Shown: in pieces, positions 25,263-34,651 of the stretch
Layout: the number at the start of each line of letters is the position of its first letter
How positions within the stretch are numbered: position 1 is the first letter of the stretch
Origin: Hypericibacter adhaerens
GTDB lineage: Bacteria; Pseudomonadota; Alphaproteobacteria; Dongiales; Dongiaceae
Assembly (NCBI RefSeq): GCF_008728835.1
Contig: NZ_CP042582.1
Span: 5,315,001 to 5,379,000 of the forward strand
Reading direction: 5' to 3'
DNA length: 64,000 bases
Translations under genes and position numbers: made by a program
The notes under the pieces: generated by a model
Seen by the model: the letters and a program-made list of their open reading frames with translations, nothing else
The model's database searches: none
What the model was told of the DNA's origin: nothing

Positions 25263-26163
25263 GGCCCGGCGGCTCCCGGATGACAATTCCATCGACGGGA
25301 GGAGGCTCGGCGGGCTCGGTCTGGGCGGGATTCCAATGGCCGCTCCTCTGTTCCCGCGTCGCGATCTGCGTCAGCGTCTCGTAGCGCAGGCCCGATCGCA
25401 GCGCCTCCAGCGCCAGGGTCTCGCGGGCTGCGATATTGCCGAGATTGACGTTGGCGCCGAAGCGCCCCACCAGCGCCGCCTGCTGGTCCTTGCGCGGCGC
25501 CTCCCAGACCAGGCGATCGATGGCGGGACCGACGCGCCGTGTCACGTCCTCCAGGAAATCGCCGCGCAGCGCGCCGCTGTCGTCATAGATCCCGATGCCG
25601 CGGCCCGATTCGCGCGCCTCGACGATCACCCAGGCGGCACCCCATTCGATATCCTTGAGCGCCTGCTCCGCGAGCGTGCCGGCATCCGGCTGCTGCGCGG
25701 GGTCCTTCTTGCCCACCTCCGTGATGGCGACCAGCCCGGCATCGCAGGCGCAGGCGATCACCCGTTTCCGGCGGTCGGGCGGCAGGCTGATGGTGCCGTC
25801 CGAGATCTCGACCGCGCGGAAGCCCAGCTCGCGCGCCCGGCGCATATAGACCCGGCAATGCTGCTGGACGATCGCCGCCTCCAGCAGCGTGCCGCCCGGA
25901 TAGGTCAGGACATCGTGCTCCGCCAGCAGCTCGAGCTTCTGCCGGAGCAGCGGCAGCGACATCAGCGCCGAGGTGCCGAAGGCGAACTTCCAATGATCGA
26001 TATGCGGGGCCGCGAGCTCCAGCATGTCGGCCGTCTCCATGCGGCCGAGGCCCGTATCGATCACCATGGTGATGCCGTGCGCGCGCGGGCGCTGCAGCCG
26101 CCGGTCGACGGCGGCATCCAATCCCCACACGCCCTGCCAGGGACGTTCCGGTCTAGACAACAC
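25255..26163 (-). CDS. xcbB: Phosphosulfolactate synthase, ComA/XcbB1 type (first step of CoM biosynthesis)
   Basis: About 302 residues, adding sulfite to phosphoenolpyruvate to give phosphosulfolactate. The ComA hallmarks run in order: [51 protein letters not shown] and [13 protein letters not shown], a TIM barrel with phosphate-binding glycines and the EISDG and EVGKK acidic/lysine pairs. No ATG is near; GTG at 26163 (AGGAG ten bases upstream) is my choice, TTG at 26160 the alternative. It overlaps the preceding unknown gene by 11 nt. In bacteria such genes mark sulfolactate or CoM synthesis; here the xec genes in the same operon point to CoM. Confidence 0.92.
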   Translation of the reverse strand: MLSRPERPWQGVWGLDAAVDRRLQRPRAHGITMVIDTGLGRMETADMLELAAPHIDHWKFAFGTSALMSLPLLRQKLELLAEHDVLTYPGGTLLEAAIVQQHCRVYMRRARELGFRAVEISDGTISLPPDRRKRVIACACDAGLVAITEVGKKDPAQQPDAGTLAEQALKDIEWGAAWVIVEARESGRGIGIYDDSGALRGDFLEDVTRRVGPAIDRLVWEAPRKDQQAALVGRFGANVNLGNIAARETLALEALRSGLRYETLTQIATREQRSGHWNPAQTEPAEPPPVDGIVIREPPGHG

Positions 26164-27112
26164 GACGCACCAGCTCCTGGAGGGCTTTCTCGACCATGGC
26201 GAAATCCGATCCCCAGGGCACCGTGACGACATTGCCCTGGCATTCGGTGTTGAACTCGAGCAGGCAGCATTTGAGGATGGTGAGCTCGTTGCGCGCGCCG
26301 GCGATGGCGCGAGGGCACATCTCGATGCGCGGCGGCTCGTCGCCGTAATAGTGGCGATGGAACTGCAGGCTGCGCTCGCAGCCGATCAGCACCCAGTCCT
26401 CCCGCTGCGCCGGCCGCTCGTCGAGAAAATGCAGCGGCGCCCCCAGATCGTCCAAGCCGCCGGAGCGGCAGGGAACGAGGAAGGCCTTCGGATGGGTCGT
26501 CGCGGCCAGGTCGCGCAGCTCGATGCGCTCGAGCTCGAGCCGGATCGGCGGCAGGTCCGCATAGGTGAGGACATGCTCGATCAGATGGAACAGCTTGGGC
26601 GGTTCCGGCGGCGCTACCTCGACCACCCGGATCACCAGGGGATCGGGATGATGGATGAAATTCACATGGTCGTATTTGCCCTGGCAGATGAGCGTGCCGT
26701 CAGGTCCGACCCCGCTGCGGGCGGCAAGAGCCGCCAGCGCCGAGCGGTTGGCGCAGTCGGTCTCCGGATCGGTGACGAAGCGGCAGCTCTCGGGCAGGGC
26801 CAGCACCTCGACATGCTCGATCGGCGCGAACAGCGCCTCCCGGTTCGTGGCGCCGATGGCGACCAGCGCGTAAGCGTCGTTCGCCCCGCGCAGCACGATC
26901 ACGTTGGTCCGCCGGTAGGCCTCGCGGCCCAGCAGATGCGCCGTGATGGCCGCCTGCGTCATCGCGCCCTCATAGGGCTGCACGCTGACGCCGCGATAGG
27001 GCAGCTCCACGACATTGCGGCGATCGCGGAGCGAGGGCCATTTCGGTCCGTCGGCGGCGTCCGCCGCCGGGCGGGAAGGCATCCGCAATGTGGGCCGGCG
27101 CGCGGACATCAC
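26153..27112 (-). CDS. Conserved protein of unknown function in the CoM operon
   Basis: A 319-residue soluble-looking protein that I do not recognise. Visible points: a central segment [17 protein letters not shown] with paired histidines, a [20 protein letters not shown] stretch suggesting a linker and helix, and several scattered cysteines ([29 protein letters not shown]). No signal peptide or membrane helix. The start is GTG at 27112, overlapping the CoA-transferase stop (GTGA), or the adjacent ATG at 27109. Being locked between CoA-transferase and phosphosulfolactate synthase by overlaps, it is a good candidate for a missing or accessory CoM function such as sulfite or sulfur delivery; this is speculation from position. 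Confidence 0.75.
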   Translation of the reverse strand: MMSARRPTLRMPSRPAADAADGPKWPSLRDRRNVVELPYRGVSVQPYEGAMTQAAITAHLLGREAYRRTNVIVLRGANDAYALVAIGATNREALFAPIEHVEVLALPESCRFVTDPETDCANRSALAALAARSGVGPDGTLICQGKYDHVNFIHHPDPLVIRVVEVAPPEPPKLFHLIEHVLTYADLPPIRLELERIELRDLAATTHPKAFLVPCRSGGLDDLGAPLHFLDERPAQREDWVLIGCERSLQFHRHYYGDEPPRIEMCPRAIAGARNELTILKCCLLEFNTECQGNVVTVPWGSDFAMVEKALQELVRRVV

Positions 27113-27948
27113 GCCACCGCGAAGCGCCGGCCGCGATCGTCGGGCCGGATTTCATGCTCGTGAACCCGCAGCGGATCGAGACGGCGAATGAGCGCCACGG
27201 TCTCGCGGTCCGGCGCCGGCAGGACCGCCACGGGCCCGGCGGTCCGGACCTCGAAGCCGGTGTTCTCCCGGACCTCCTCGACCGTGATGTCCGGGTAGAG
27301 GGCCTGAAGCCGGGCATGACCTTCGGGGTCGAAATCGAACAGGCCGAGATCGGTCACCAGCCATTCGGGTCCCTGGCCGCGATGGCCCAGCTCGCGCCGG
27401 TCGCGGCCATCGGCGGTGCGATGACCGAGATTGGTGACGAAGTCGCAGACCTCGACCAGGCGGAAGCGCCGCTTCCCTGCGGAATCCGGCGGCGAACGGT
27501 GCCCCGTCGTCCAGAGCGTCAGATGCTGCACGTCGCAGGAGAGGTTGCAGCCCCCGCCGCCGCCCGGCAGCTTGAGCGCGAGCTTGCTCTTCCCCAGCCG
27601 CGTGACGTTGCAATTGCCCCATTTGTCGATCTGCAGGCCGGAGAGGAACATGCGTCCCATGCGTCCGGCGGCGGCCAGGTCGAACAGCTCCTCGATGTCG
27701 AGGGAGGACGAGGCGCCGCGATCCATGACCCAGTCGTTCGAGGTGGGGGCCAGAAAGGGAGGATCGGGATCCACGCCATAGGTGGCGCCGGCGATCAGCA
27801 CCATGTTCGGCGCGTGGGTCCGCTTGGCGACATGCATGGCGAGCTGGACGAGCGGCGATCCGAAGCCATGGAAGGCGAGCTTCCCGTCCTCGATGGTGCG
27901 CGCGATGGCGGCGATCATGAATTCGCCCAGGCTGCAATCGTGGATCAC
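27109..27948 (-). CDS. CoA-transferase subunit B (GctB/IpdB-like)
   Basis: A 279-residue beta subunit of a family I CoA-transferase, the type that includes glutaconate and 3-oxoacid CoA-transferases. Landmarks: GFGSPLVQLAMHVAKRTHAPNM, FLSGLQIDKWGNCNVTRLG, the glycine-rich PGGGGGCNLSC segment and the tail EEVRENTGFEV. The start is GTG at 27948 (GTGA overlap with subunit A, GAGGTG upstream), giving [10 protein letters not shown]. With subunit A it should move CoA from an acyl-CoA donor to a carboxylate; acetoacetate, the product of the xec pathway, is the natural candidate, giving acetoacetyl-CoA for thiolysis. Substrate is inference. Confidence 0.85.
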   Translation of the reverse strand: MIHDCSLGEFMIAAIARTIEDGKLAFHGFGSPLVQLAMHVAKRTHAPNMVLIAGATYGVDPDPPFLAPTSNDWVMDRGASSSLDIEELFDLAAAGRMGRMFLSGLQIDKWGNCNVTRLGKSKLALKLPGGGGGCNLSCDVQHLTLWTTGHRSPPDSAGKRRFRLVEVCDFVTNLGHRTADGRDRRELGHRGQGPEWLVTDLGLFDFDPEGHARLQALYPDITVEEVRENTGFEVRTAGPVAVLPAPDRETVALIRRLDPLRVHEHEIRPDDRGRRFAVA

Positions 27949-28931
27949 GCCGTCACCTCTTCGCGATAGAGGGACATCCAGGCCGCTTCGCCCGCGGACC
28001 ACGAGGCCAGGCGCCGGCGCGTGGCCTCGCCGATGCGCGCCAGATAGGCGGCATGATCGGGACAGCCATGGACGAAGGGCTGGAGATAGTCGGCCGAGAA
28101 ACGCTCGGGGCCCCCGCGGGCCGCCTCGTAATAGAGCGCCGTGTGCGGCCGGTCATAGGCATAGAACGGGTAGCAGGCCGTGGGATGGGCGCCCAGGGGC
28201 AGCTCCGCCAGGGCGGTGACGTAGAAATAGGGGATCGTGATGCCGCCCAGCTCGATCAGCCGCTCGGTGGACACGATCGTCTCCACCGAGGCGATCACCG
28301 ATCGCGACGCCTTGGCGAAGAGCAGGTCCATCACCGGCGGACCCTCGATGCGCAGGTTCCCCTGGGCGTCCCCGTACTGGGCATGGAGGATGGCCACGTC
28401 CGGTGCCAGCGCCGGCACCAGCAGCAACTCCTGGCCGGTGTAGGGACAAGTGATCGTCTTGTATTCCGGGTGAAGCTCGGGAAAGGAGGTGCCGCGCACG
28501 GAGCGGACCGGCATGAAAGGCAGCCCGAGCACGGCCGCGCGGAGCTGCTGGACCAGCGTGTAGCAGCAGCTGTCGTCGACCTTGACCTCGCCGCTCTCGC
28601 AGGCGCGCCGATAGTTGGGCGCGATCCCGAAATCCTGCTCGAACCCGACATAGCTTTCGGAGGAGCAGGAGACGGCACCGCCGCCGCACAGCAGGTCGAT
28701 ATCGATGCCATGGGCCGAGCCGACCGCGCGCAGGCCGCGGATGCGCCGGCGCAGGAGGGCGCGCAGGATCGCCATCGGCTCGCGCGAGGAGAGCCCGCCG
28801 CCCACGGCGATCATGTCGCCGTCCTTGACCAGCGCCGCGAGGTCTTCCAGCCGCGTCCGCTTGTCGGGGCGCGTATGGATCCCGTCGTCCCGGCGCGGCC
28901 CCTCCCGATGCGGCGTGCGAGGGTCGTTCAT
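27945..28931 (-). CDS. CoA-transferase subunit A (GctA/IpdA-like)
   Basis: A 328-residue alpha subunit. After a polar N-terminus of about 25 residues it shows the family start KTRLEDL-type helix, [23 protein letters not shown], the [14 protein letters not shown] segment and [22 protein letters not shown], all typical of glutaconate-type CoA-transferase alpha chains. It overlaps both xecE (ATGA) and subunit B (GTGA), ensuring equal amounts. Together with the ADP-forming synthetase further down it gives the operon two independent means of making CoA thioesters from pathway acids. Confidence 0.85.
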   Translation of the reverse strand: MNDPRTPHREGPRRDDGIHTRPDKRTRLEDLAALVKDGDMIAVGGGLSSREPMAILRALLRRRIRGLRAVGSAHGIDIDLLCGGGAVSCSSESYVGFEQDFGIAPNYRRACESGEVKVDDSCCYTLVQQLRAAVLGLPFMPVRSVRGTSFPELHPEYKTITCPYTGQELLLVPALAPDVAILHAQYGDAQGNLRIEGPPVMDLLFAKASRSVIASVETIVSTERLIELGGITIPYFYVTALAELPLGAHPTACYPFYAYDRPHTALYYEAARGGPERFSADYLQPFVHGCPDHAAYLARIGEATRRRLASWSAGEAAWMSLYREEVTA

Positions 28932-29695
28932 ATCGCGGTCATGCCCCCATCCACGGCGAAGGCGGCACCGGAGACGAAGGCGGCCTGGTCGCTCAGGAGG
29001 AAGACGACCGCTTCGGCGATGTCCTCGGGGTTGCCGAAACGCCCGATCGGGTATTTCGCCAGGCGCCGTGCCTGGGTTTCCGGGCTGGTATCGCTGCCCA
29101 GGAGCTGCTGGCCCATGCCGGTGGAAGCGACGGTGCCGGGGCAGACGGCATTGACCCGCACGCCCTTGCCCGAATAGTCCGCCGCCATCTGGCGCGTGAG
29201 GTTCACGATGGCGCCCTTGGCCGCGCAGTAGGCGGCCATGGTCGGGATGCCGACGACACCGGCGACCGATCCGAAATTGACGATCGAGCCCTTGCGCCGC
29301 GCCAGCATGCCGGGCAGCACCGCCTTCGAGGCGAGGAAGGTGCCGGTCACGTTCACCGCCATGATCCGGTCCCAGGCCTTGGGATCGGCCTCGTGGACGG
29401 AGCCGAAGCCCGCGATGCCGGCATTGTTGACGAGGCCCGAGAGCGGGCCGACGGCCTGCCCCGCCGAGTCGAGCGCGGCGGCGATGCCGGCGGCGTTGGT
29501 CACGTCGGCGCCGAAGCCGGCCGCCTCGTGTCCCTGCTTGCGCAAGGCGCCGGCCGAGCGACCCGCCAGATCGCCGTCGAGATCGATCAGCGCGACCTTG
29601 GCGCCTTCCCGCACGGCCGCGTTGGCCACGGCCAATCCGATTCCCGCGGCACCGCCGGTGATGGCGATGACCTGTCCTTTCAACCGATCCGACAT
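28928..29695 (-). CDS. xecE: S-2-hydroxypropyl-CoM dehydrogenase (XecE-like SDR)
   Basis: A 255-residue classical SDR oxidising S-2-hydroxypropyl-CoM to 2-oxopropyl-CoM. NAD-binding [14 protein letters not shown] at about 90-93 and the Ser-Tyr-Lys set (Ser143, Tyr156, Lys160) are present. It is strikingly like the Xanthobacter S-specific enzyme ([34 protein letters not shown]) and retains Arg211 and Lys214, the residues known to hold the CoM sulfonate in that enzyme, at the same numbers. 48 nt after the R-specific partner. A generic FabG annotation would miss the CoM clamp. Confidence 0.95.
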   Translation of the reverse strand: MSDRLKGQVIAITGGAAGIGLAVANAAVREGAKVALIDLDGDLAGRSAGALRKQGHEAAGFGADVTNAAGIAAALDSAGQAVGPLSGLVNNAGIAGFGSVHEADPKAWDRIMAVNVTGTFLASKAVLPGMLARRKGSIVNFGSVAGVVGIPTMAAYCAAKGAIVNLTRQMAADYSGKGVRVNAVCPGTVASTGMGQQLLGSDTSPETQARRLAKYPIGRFGNPEDIAEAVVFLLSDQAAFVSGAAFAVDGGMTAI

Positions 29696-29743
29696 GGGCG
29701 TCCTTTCATGGTGCCGAGCTTTTCCGAAACCTGTTCCCTGCCG

Positions 29744-32067
<2,324 letters not shown>

Positions 32068-32142
32068 CTATTCTCCTTGCGGCCCGATCGGGCGGGCCTT
32101 TCGTGATGATTCGAAATCAGGGGGATCATGGGAGGCTCCGCC

Positions 32143-32340
32143 TCAGCCGCTGCAGCAGGGGCAGCCCTTGACGGTTCCCTGCTCCCAGGGGTGAGGCTCG
32201 GGCTTCGTTCCCGACGCGGGTTGGGCGCGCCGGCTGCCGCAATTCGAGCAGGCCCATTCGCGCGGCGGCTCGGTATGAGCCATCACCATTCCCTTGAAGC
32301 GATGGCCGCAATCCGGGCATTGCAGGGTGTAGACGGGCAT
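32143..32340 (-). CDS. Small zinc-ribbon protein between xecA and xecC
   Basis: A 65-residue FmdB-type zinc ribbon: MPVYTLQCPDCGHRF with CxxC, then WACSNCGSRRAQ with a second CxxC, and a C-terminal GCPCCSG that adds further cysteines. A longer frame starts at 32394, but AAGGAGAGG lies just before the ATG at 32340. It sits between xecA (66 nt) and xecC (78 nt) on the same strand. A role as zinc donor or chaperone for the zinc-dependent XecA, or as a small regulator, is possible; neither can be shown from the sequence. Confidence 0.85.
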   Translation of the reverse strand: MPVYTLQCPDCGHRFKGMVMAHTEPPREWACSNCGSRRAQPASGTKPEPHPWEQGTVKGCPCCSG

Positions 32341-32406
32341 GACCTCTCCTTCGCCGCCCCGGGGCGCTGGCCCCGGAGCGGCGCGGTATGCCAATCGGCC
32401 TGACGA

Positions 32407-33534
32407 TCAGGCGGCTTTGCGGTTGCGGATCTCGTCGCGGACGAGCTTCGCGCCTTCGACCATGGCGTGGAGCTTGTCCTTGGCGATGTAGCGCTGCAGC
32501 AGGATCAGCCCGCAATCCGTCGTGACGCCGAGCCGTTCGGCCGGGATGACGCGCAGGAGCTTGCGGATCCGGTCGGCGACCTGCTCGGCCGTCTCCGTGA
32601 TGGTGCTCTTGACGTCGATCACGCCGGCCCAGAAGTCGACGCCATCGGGCAGCGGGAATTCCTTGAAGGTGTCGAGGCCGGAAAGATCGTCCGACCGACG
32701 CCCGCAGGTCTCGAGATTCAGCACGTTGATATGGGCGCCATAGGCCTTCGGCACGATCGAGCGGGTCGCCGAGGGCGCGGCCGCGTCGAGCTTGCGCTTG
32801 GTGAGATCGAACACCTCGCCGGCCTTGGCCGTCTCGTCCGGGTAATAGGCCGGCGTGCCGCCCCAATTGCCCCAGCAGACATGGACGATGACCTTGGCGT
32901 TCTTCACGCCCTCGACCATCGTGTTGAAGGCCTCGATCGCCCAGTCCTCGTAGAAGTAGGGCCAGGTGAACTCGTCGAACTGGATGAAGTCGATGCCGAG
33001 CGCATCGACCTCGAGCACGTCCTGGTTGATCGCCTTGGCGATGGCGAGCGCGCGGTCGCGGCTGTTGCTGTAATGCAGGTCGTTGGTGCATTGCGCCAGC
33101 ACCTGCACGCCCGTGTACTGGATCTTGGTGGGCTTCTTCGTGGCACGGCGGAGCGCCTTGGCCTGCTCGACCATGATCGCGCCGTGGCGACGGACCGCCT
33201 GCTCGAGGGTGCCGGCATGGAGGCGGCTATAGATCGGGAAGCCGAGATGGCCGCCCTTCAGGTCGTAGCCGAGGCGGCGCAGGTAGTAGTAGACGGCCGC
33301 ATCGGCGTAGTTGTCGCCGTGGACGCGACCGTCGGCGATGATGTCGAGCCCCGCGATCTCCTGGTCGAGCGCGACAGCCCCGATGGCGTCCTCGAGAGCC
33401 TCGCGGTTCATCGAGTCCGGCGGCTCCTGATTGCCGGTGAAATGGCGTCCCCAGGACGCATCCCACCAACGCGGATTCGGATAATTCCCGACCATGGAAG
33501 TCGGGATAAGAATCTCTTGACCCCTGATTTTCAT
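32407..33534 (-). CDS. xecA: Epoxyalkane:coenzyme M transferase, XecA (2-hydroxypropyl-CoM lyase)
   Basis: A 375-residue zinc enzyme of the MetE-like barrel family that opens short epoxides with the thiol of CoM. The zinc ligands of the Xanthobacter enzyme, His218, Cys220 and Cys341, are present at identical numbers (VHVCWGNWGG and TTDCGL). The N-terminus IPTSMVGNYPNPRWWD and the DEFTWPYF segment are typical. First gene of the operon, 40 nt after the inferred transcript start, with GGGAGG five bases before the ATG. It lacks the folate domain of methionine synthase, so a MetE annotation would be wrong. Confidence 0.96.
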   Translation of the reverse strand: MKIRGQEILIPTSMVGNYPNPRWWDASWGRHFTGNQEPPDSMNREALEDAIGAVALDQEIAGLDIIADGRVHGDNYADAAVYYYLRRLGYDLKGGHLGFPIYSRLHAGTLEQAVRRHGAIMVEQAKALRRATKKPTKIQYTGVQVLAQCTNDLHYSNSRDRALAIAKAINQDVLEVDALGIDFIQFDEFTWPYFYEDWAIEAFNTMVEGVKNAKVIVHVCWGNWGGTPAYYPDETAKAGEVFDLTKRKLDAAAPSATRSIVPKAYGAHINVLNLETCGRRSDDLSGLDTFKEFPLPDGVDFWAGVIDVKSTITETAEQVADRIRKLLRVIPAERLGVTTDCGLILLQRYIAKDKLHAMVEGAKLVRDEIRNRKAA

Positions 33535-33572
33535 GTCATCCTCCCGAGTTATTAATGGCTTATGCCCTTTTA

Positions 33573-33609
33573 TTGGTCAGACTGTATCTTAATTGATCAT
33601 AGTTGGTCA
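33573..33609. promoter_or_regulatory. Three phased TTGRTCA direct repeats
   Basis: TTGGTCA (33573-33579), TTGATCA (33593-33599) and TTGGTCA (33603-33609) are spaced by exactly 20 and 10 bp, placing all on one face of the helix. They overlap the inferred xecA promoter in an AT-rich island between the two divergent genes, so they are the best candidate sites for the DcmR-like regulator. Confidence 0.65.
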
Positions 33610-33610
33610 A
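33581..33610 (-). promoter_or_regulatory. Candidate sigma-70 promoter for the xec/xcb operon
   Basis: On the minus strand TTGACC (33610-33605) and TACAGT (33586-33581) are separated by 18 bp, matching -35 and -10 elements at five and four of six positions. Transcription would start near 33574, giving a 40-nt leader to xecA. The repeats at 33593 and 33603 overlap the spacer and -35. Confidence 0.5.
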
Positions 33611-33633
33611 ACATATTCTTTCTTGCCTCCGAC

Positions 33634-33654
33634 TTGCCTAGAATGGCAATTGCC
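33634..33654. promoter_or_regulatory. TTGCC-N6-GGCAA dyad with an extra TTGCC
   Basis: An inverted repeat TTGCC (33634-33638) and GGCAA (33645-33649), followed directly by TTGCC (33650-33654), lies just upstream of the regulator gene. It could be an autoregulatory site. Confidence 0.45.
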
Positions 33655-33711
33655 TCGGGCAGCGAATTTGCGTAGGGAGTGGCCGGCGTTGCGTGCAGCC
33701 AAGCGGGACTA

Positions 33712-34515
33712 ATGATCGATAAAAACAGAGGAATGCTGACTCTGGAGGAGGCGGCGGAGTATCTCGGCGTGAGCAAGACCTCCTTGCGCCGCTGGACCCG
33801 GGACGGGCTGCTCTCCTGCCATCGCATCGGCGTCCGCGCCGAACGGCGCTTCGACCAGAAGATGCTCGACGAGTTCTTGCTGCGTCGCAGCACGGGCCTG
33901 CCGATCACGATGCCGGGGCGGCCCCCTTCCTTCGCCGATGCGCTGCATCAGGCGGCCCAGGACGGGCGGCACAAGCATGTCTGCCTTTATTTCCGCAACC
34001 CGATCGAGCAGTGGGAGGCGTTCCGCCACTATTTCCTCGATCATTACCGAGCGGGCCTGCCGACCACCTATCTCCATCAGGCCTCGAGCCGCGACCAGCT
34101 TCTCGAGCGGGTCAGCGCCGAAGGCATCGACGCGCAGGACGCCATCAATCGCGGCCTGCTGCGCATCTTCCCCGCGCAGGATTCCTATCTGCGGCAGGGC
34201 GCCTTCTCGGCCGACTTCATGATCTCCTTCATGCGGCTGATCATGGTGCGCATGCGCGACGACGGCTTTCGCAAGCATCTCGTGACGGGCGAGATGGACT
34301 GGTTCTTCTCCAACACGCCCGGCGTCGACGAGATCCACGCCTATGAGCGCCGGCTGAACAAGCTGCTCGACGAGTATCCCGACGTGACCATCGTCTGCCA
34401 GTACGACATCACGCGCTTCGACGGCGAGAACGTGCTGGAAGCCTGCTGCACGCATCCGATCGTCCATCTCGACGAGCAGCTGCGGCAGGGCTTCTTCCTT
34501 CCCCCGCAGGGCTAG
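33712..34515 (+). CDS. DcmR-like regulator: MerR-type helix-turn-helix plus MEDS sensory domain
   Basis: A 267-residue regulator. Residues about 8-60 form an excisionase/MerR-type helix-turn-helix (LTLEEAAEYLGVSKTSLRRWTRDGLL). Residues about 80-260 match the MEDS domain, shared with DcmR, the repressor of dichloromethane dehalogenase, and thought to sense hydrocarbon derivatives: HKHVCLYFRNPIEQWEAFRHYF, RGLLRIFPAQDSYLRQGAF, and CQYDITRFDGENVLEACCTHP. The start may be ATG 33712, GTG 33679 or ATG 33733; none has an ideal ribosome-binding site. It is divergent from xecA and very probably controls the operon through sites in the shared 177-bp gap. Repressor or activator is not decidable. Confidence 0.87.
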   Translation: MIDKNRGMLTLEEAAEYLGVSKTSLRRWTRDGLLSCHRIGVRAERRFDQKMLDEFLLRRSTGLPITMPGRPPSFADALHQAAQDGRHKHVCLYFRNPIEQWEAFRHYFLDHYRAGLPTTYLHQASSRDQLLERVSAEGIDAQDAINRGLLRIFPAQDSYLRQGAFSADFMISFMRLIMVRMRDDGFRKHLVTGEMDWFFSNTPGVDEIHAYERRLNKLLDEYPDVTIVCQYDITRFDGENVLEACCTHPIVHLDEQLRQGFFLPPQG

Positions 34516-34518
34516 AAC

Positions 34519-34556
34519 CGCCGCGAAGGCCGGCGGCGCGCGGCCTCGCCGCGGAA
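34519..34556 (+). terminator. Imperfect GC-rich hairpin after the regulator gene
   Basis: CCGCCGCGAAGGCC pairs with GGCCTCGCCGCGG with one irregularity, immediately after the stop codon. Only GAAAA follows, no T-run, so it is at best a weak terminator. Confidence 0.35.
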
Positions 34557-34651
34557 AATGCGGCCGGACCGGGACTCCCGGGCGCTTCCCGATTCAATTT
34601 CAGGAAGCGGCGCTTTAGACTCCGGGCCATCGTCAACCGCGGCCCCCGGGC

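Noticed and set aside
32407-33534. Cobalamin-independent methionine synthase (MetE) assignment
   Set aside because: Half the length of MetE, zinc ligands at XecA positions and gene context of CoM metabolism.
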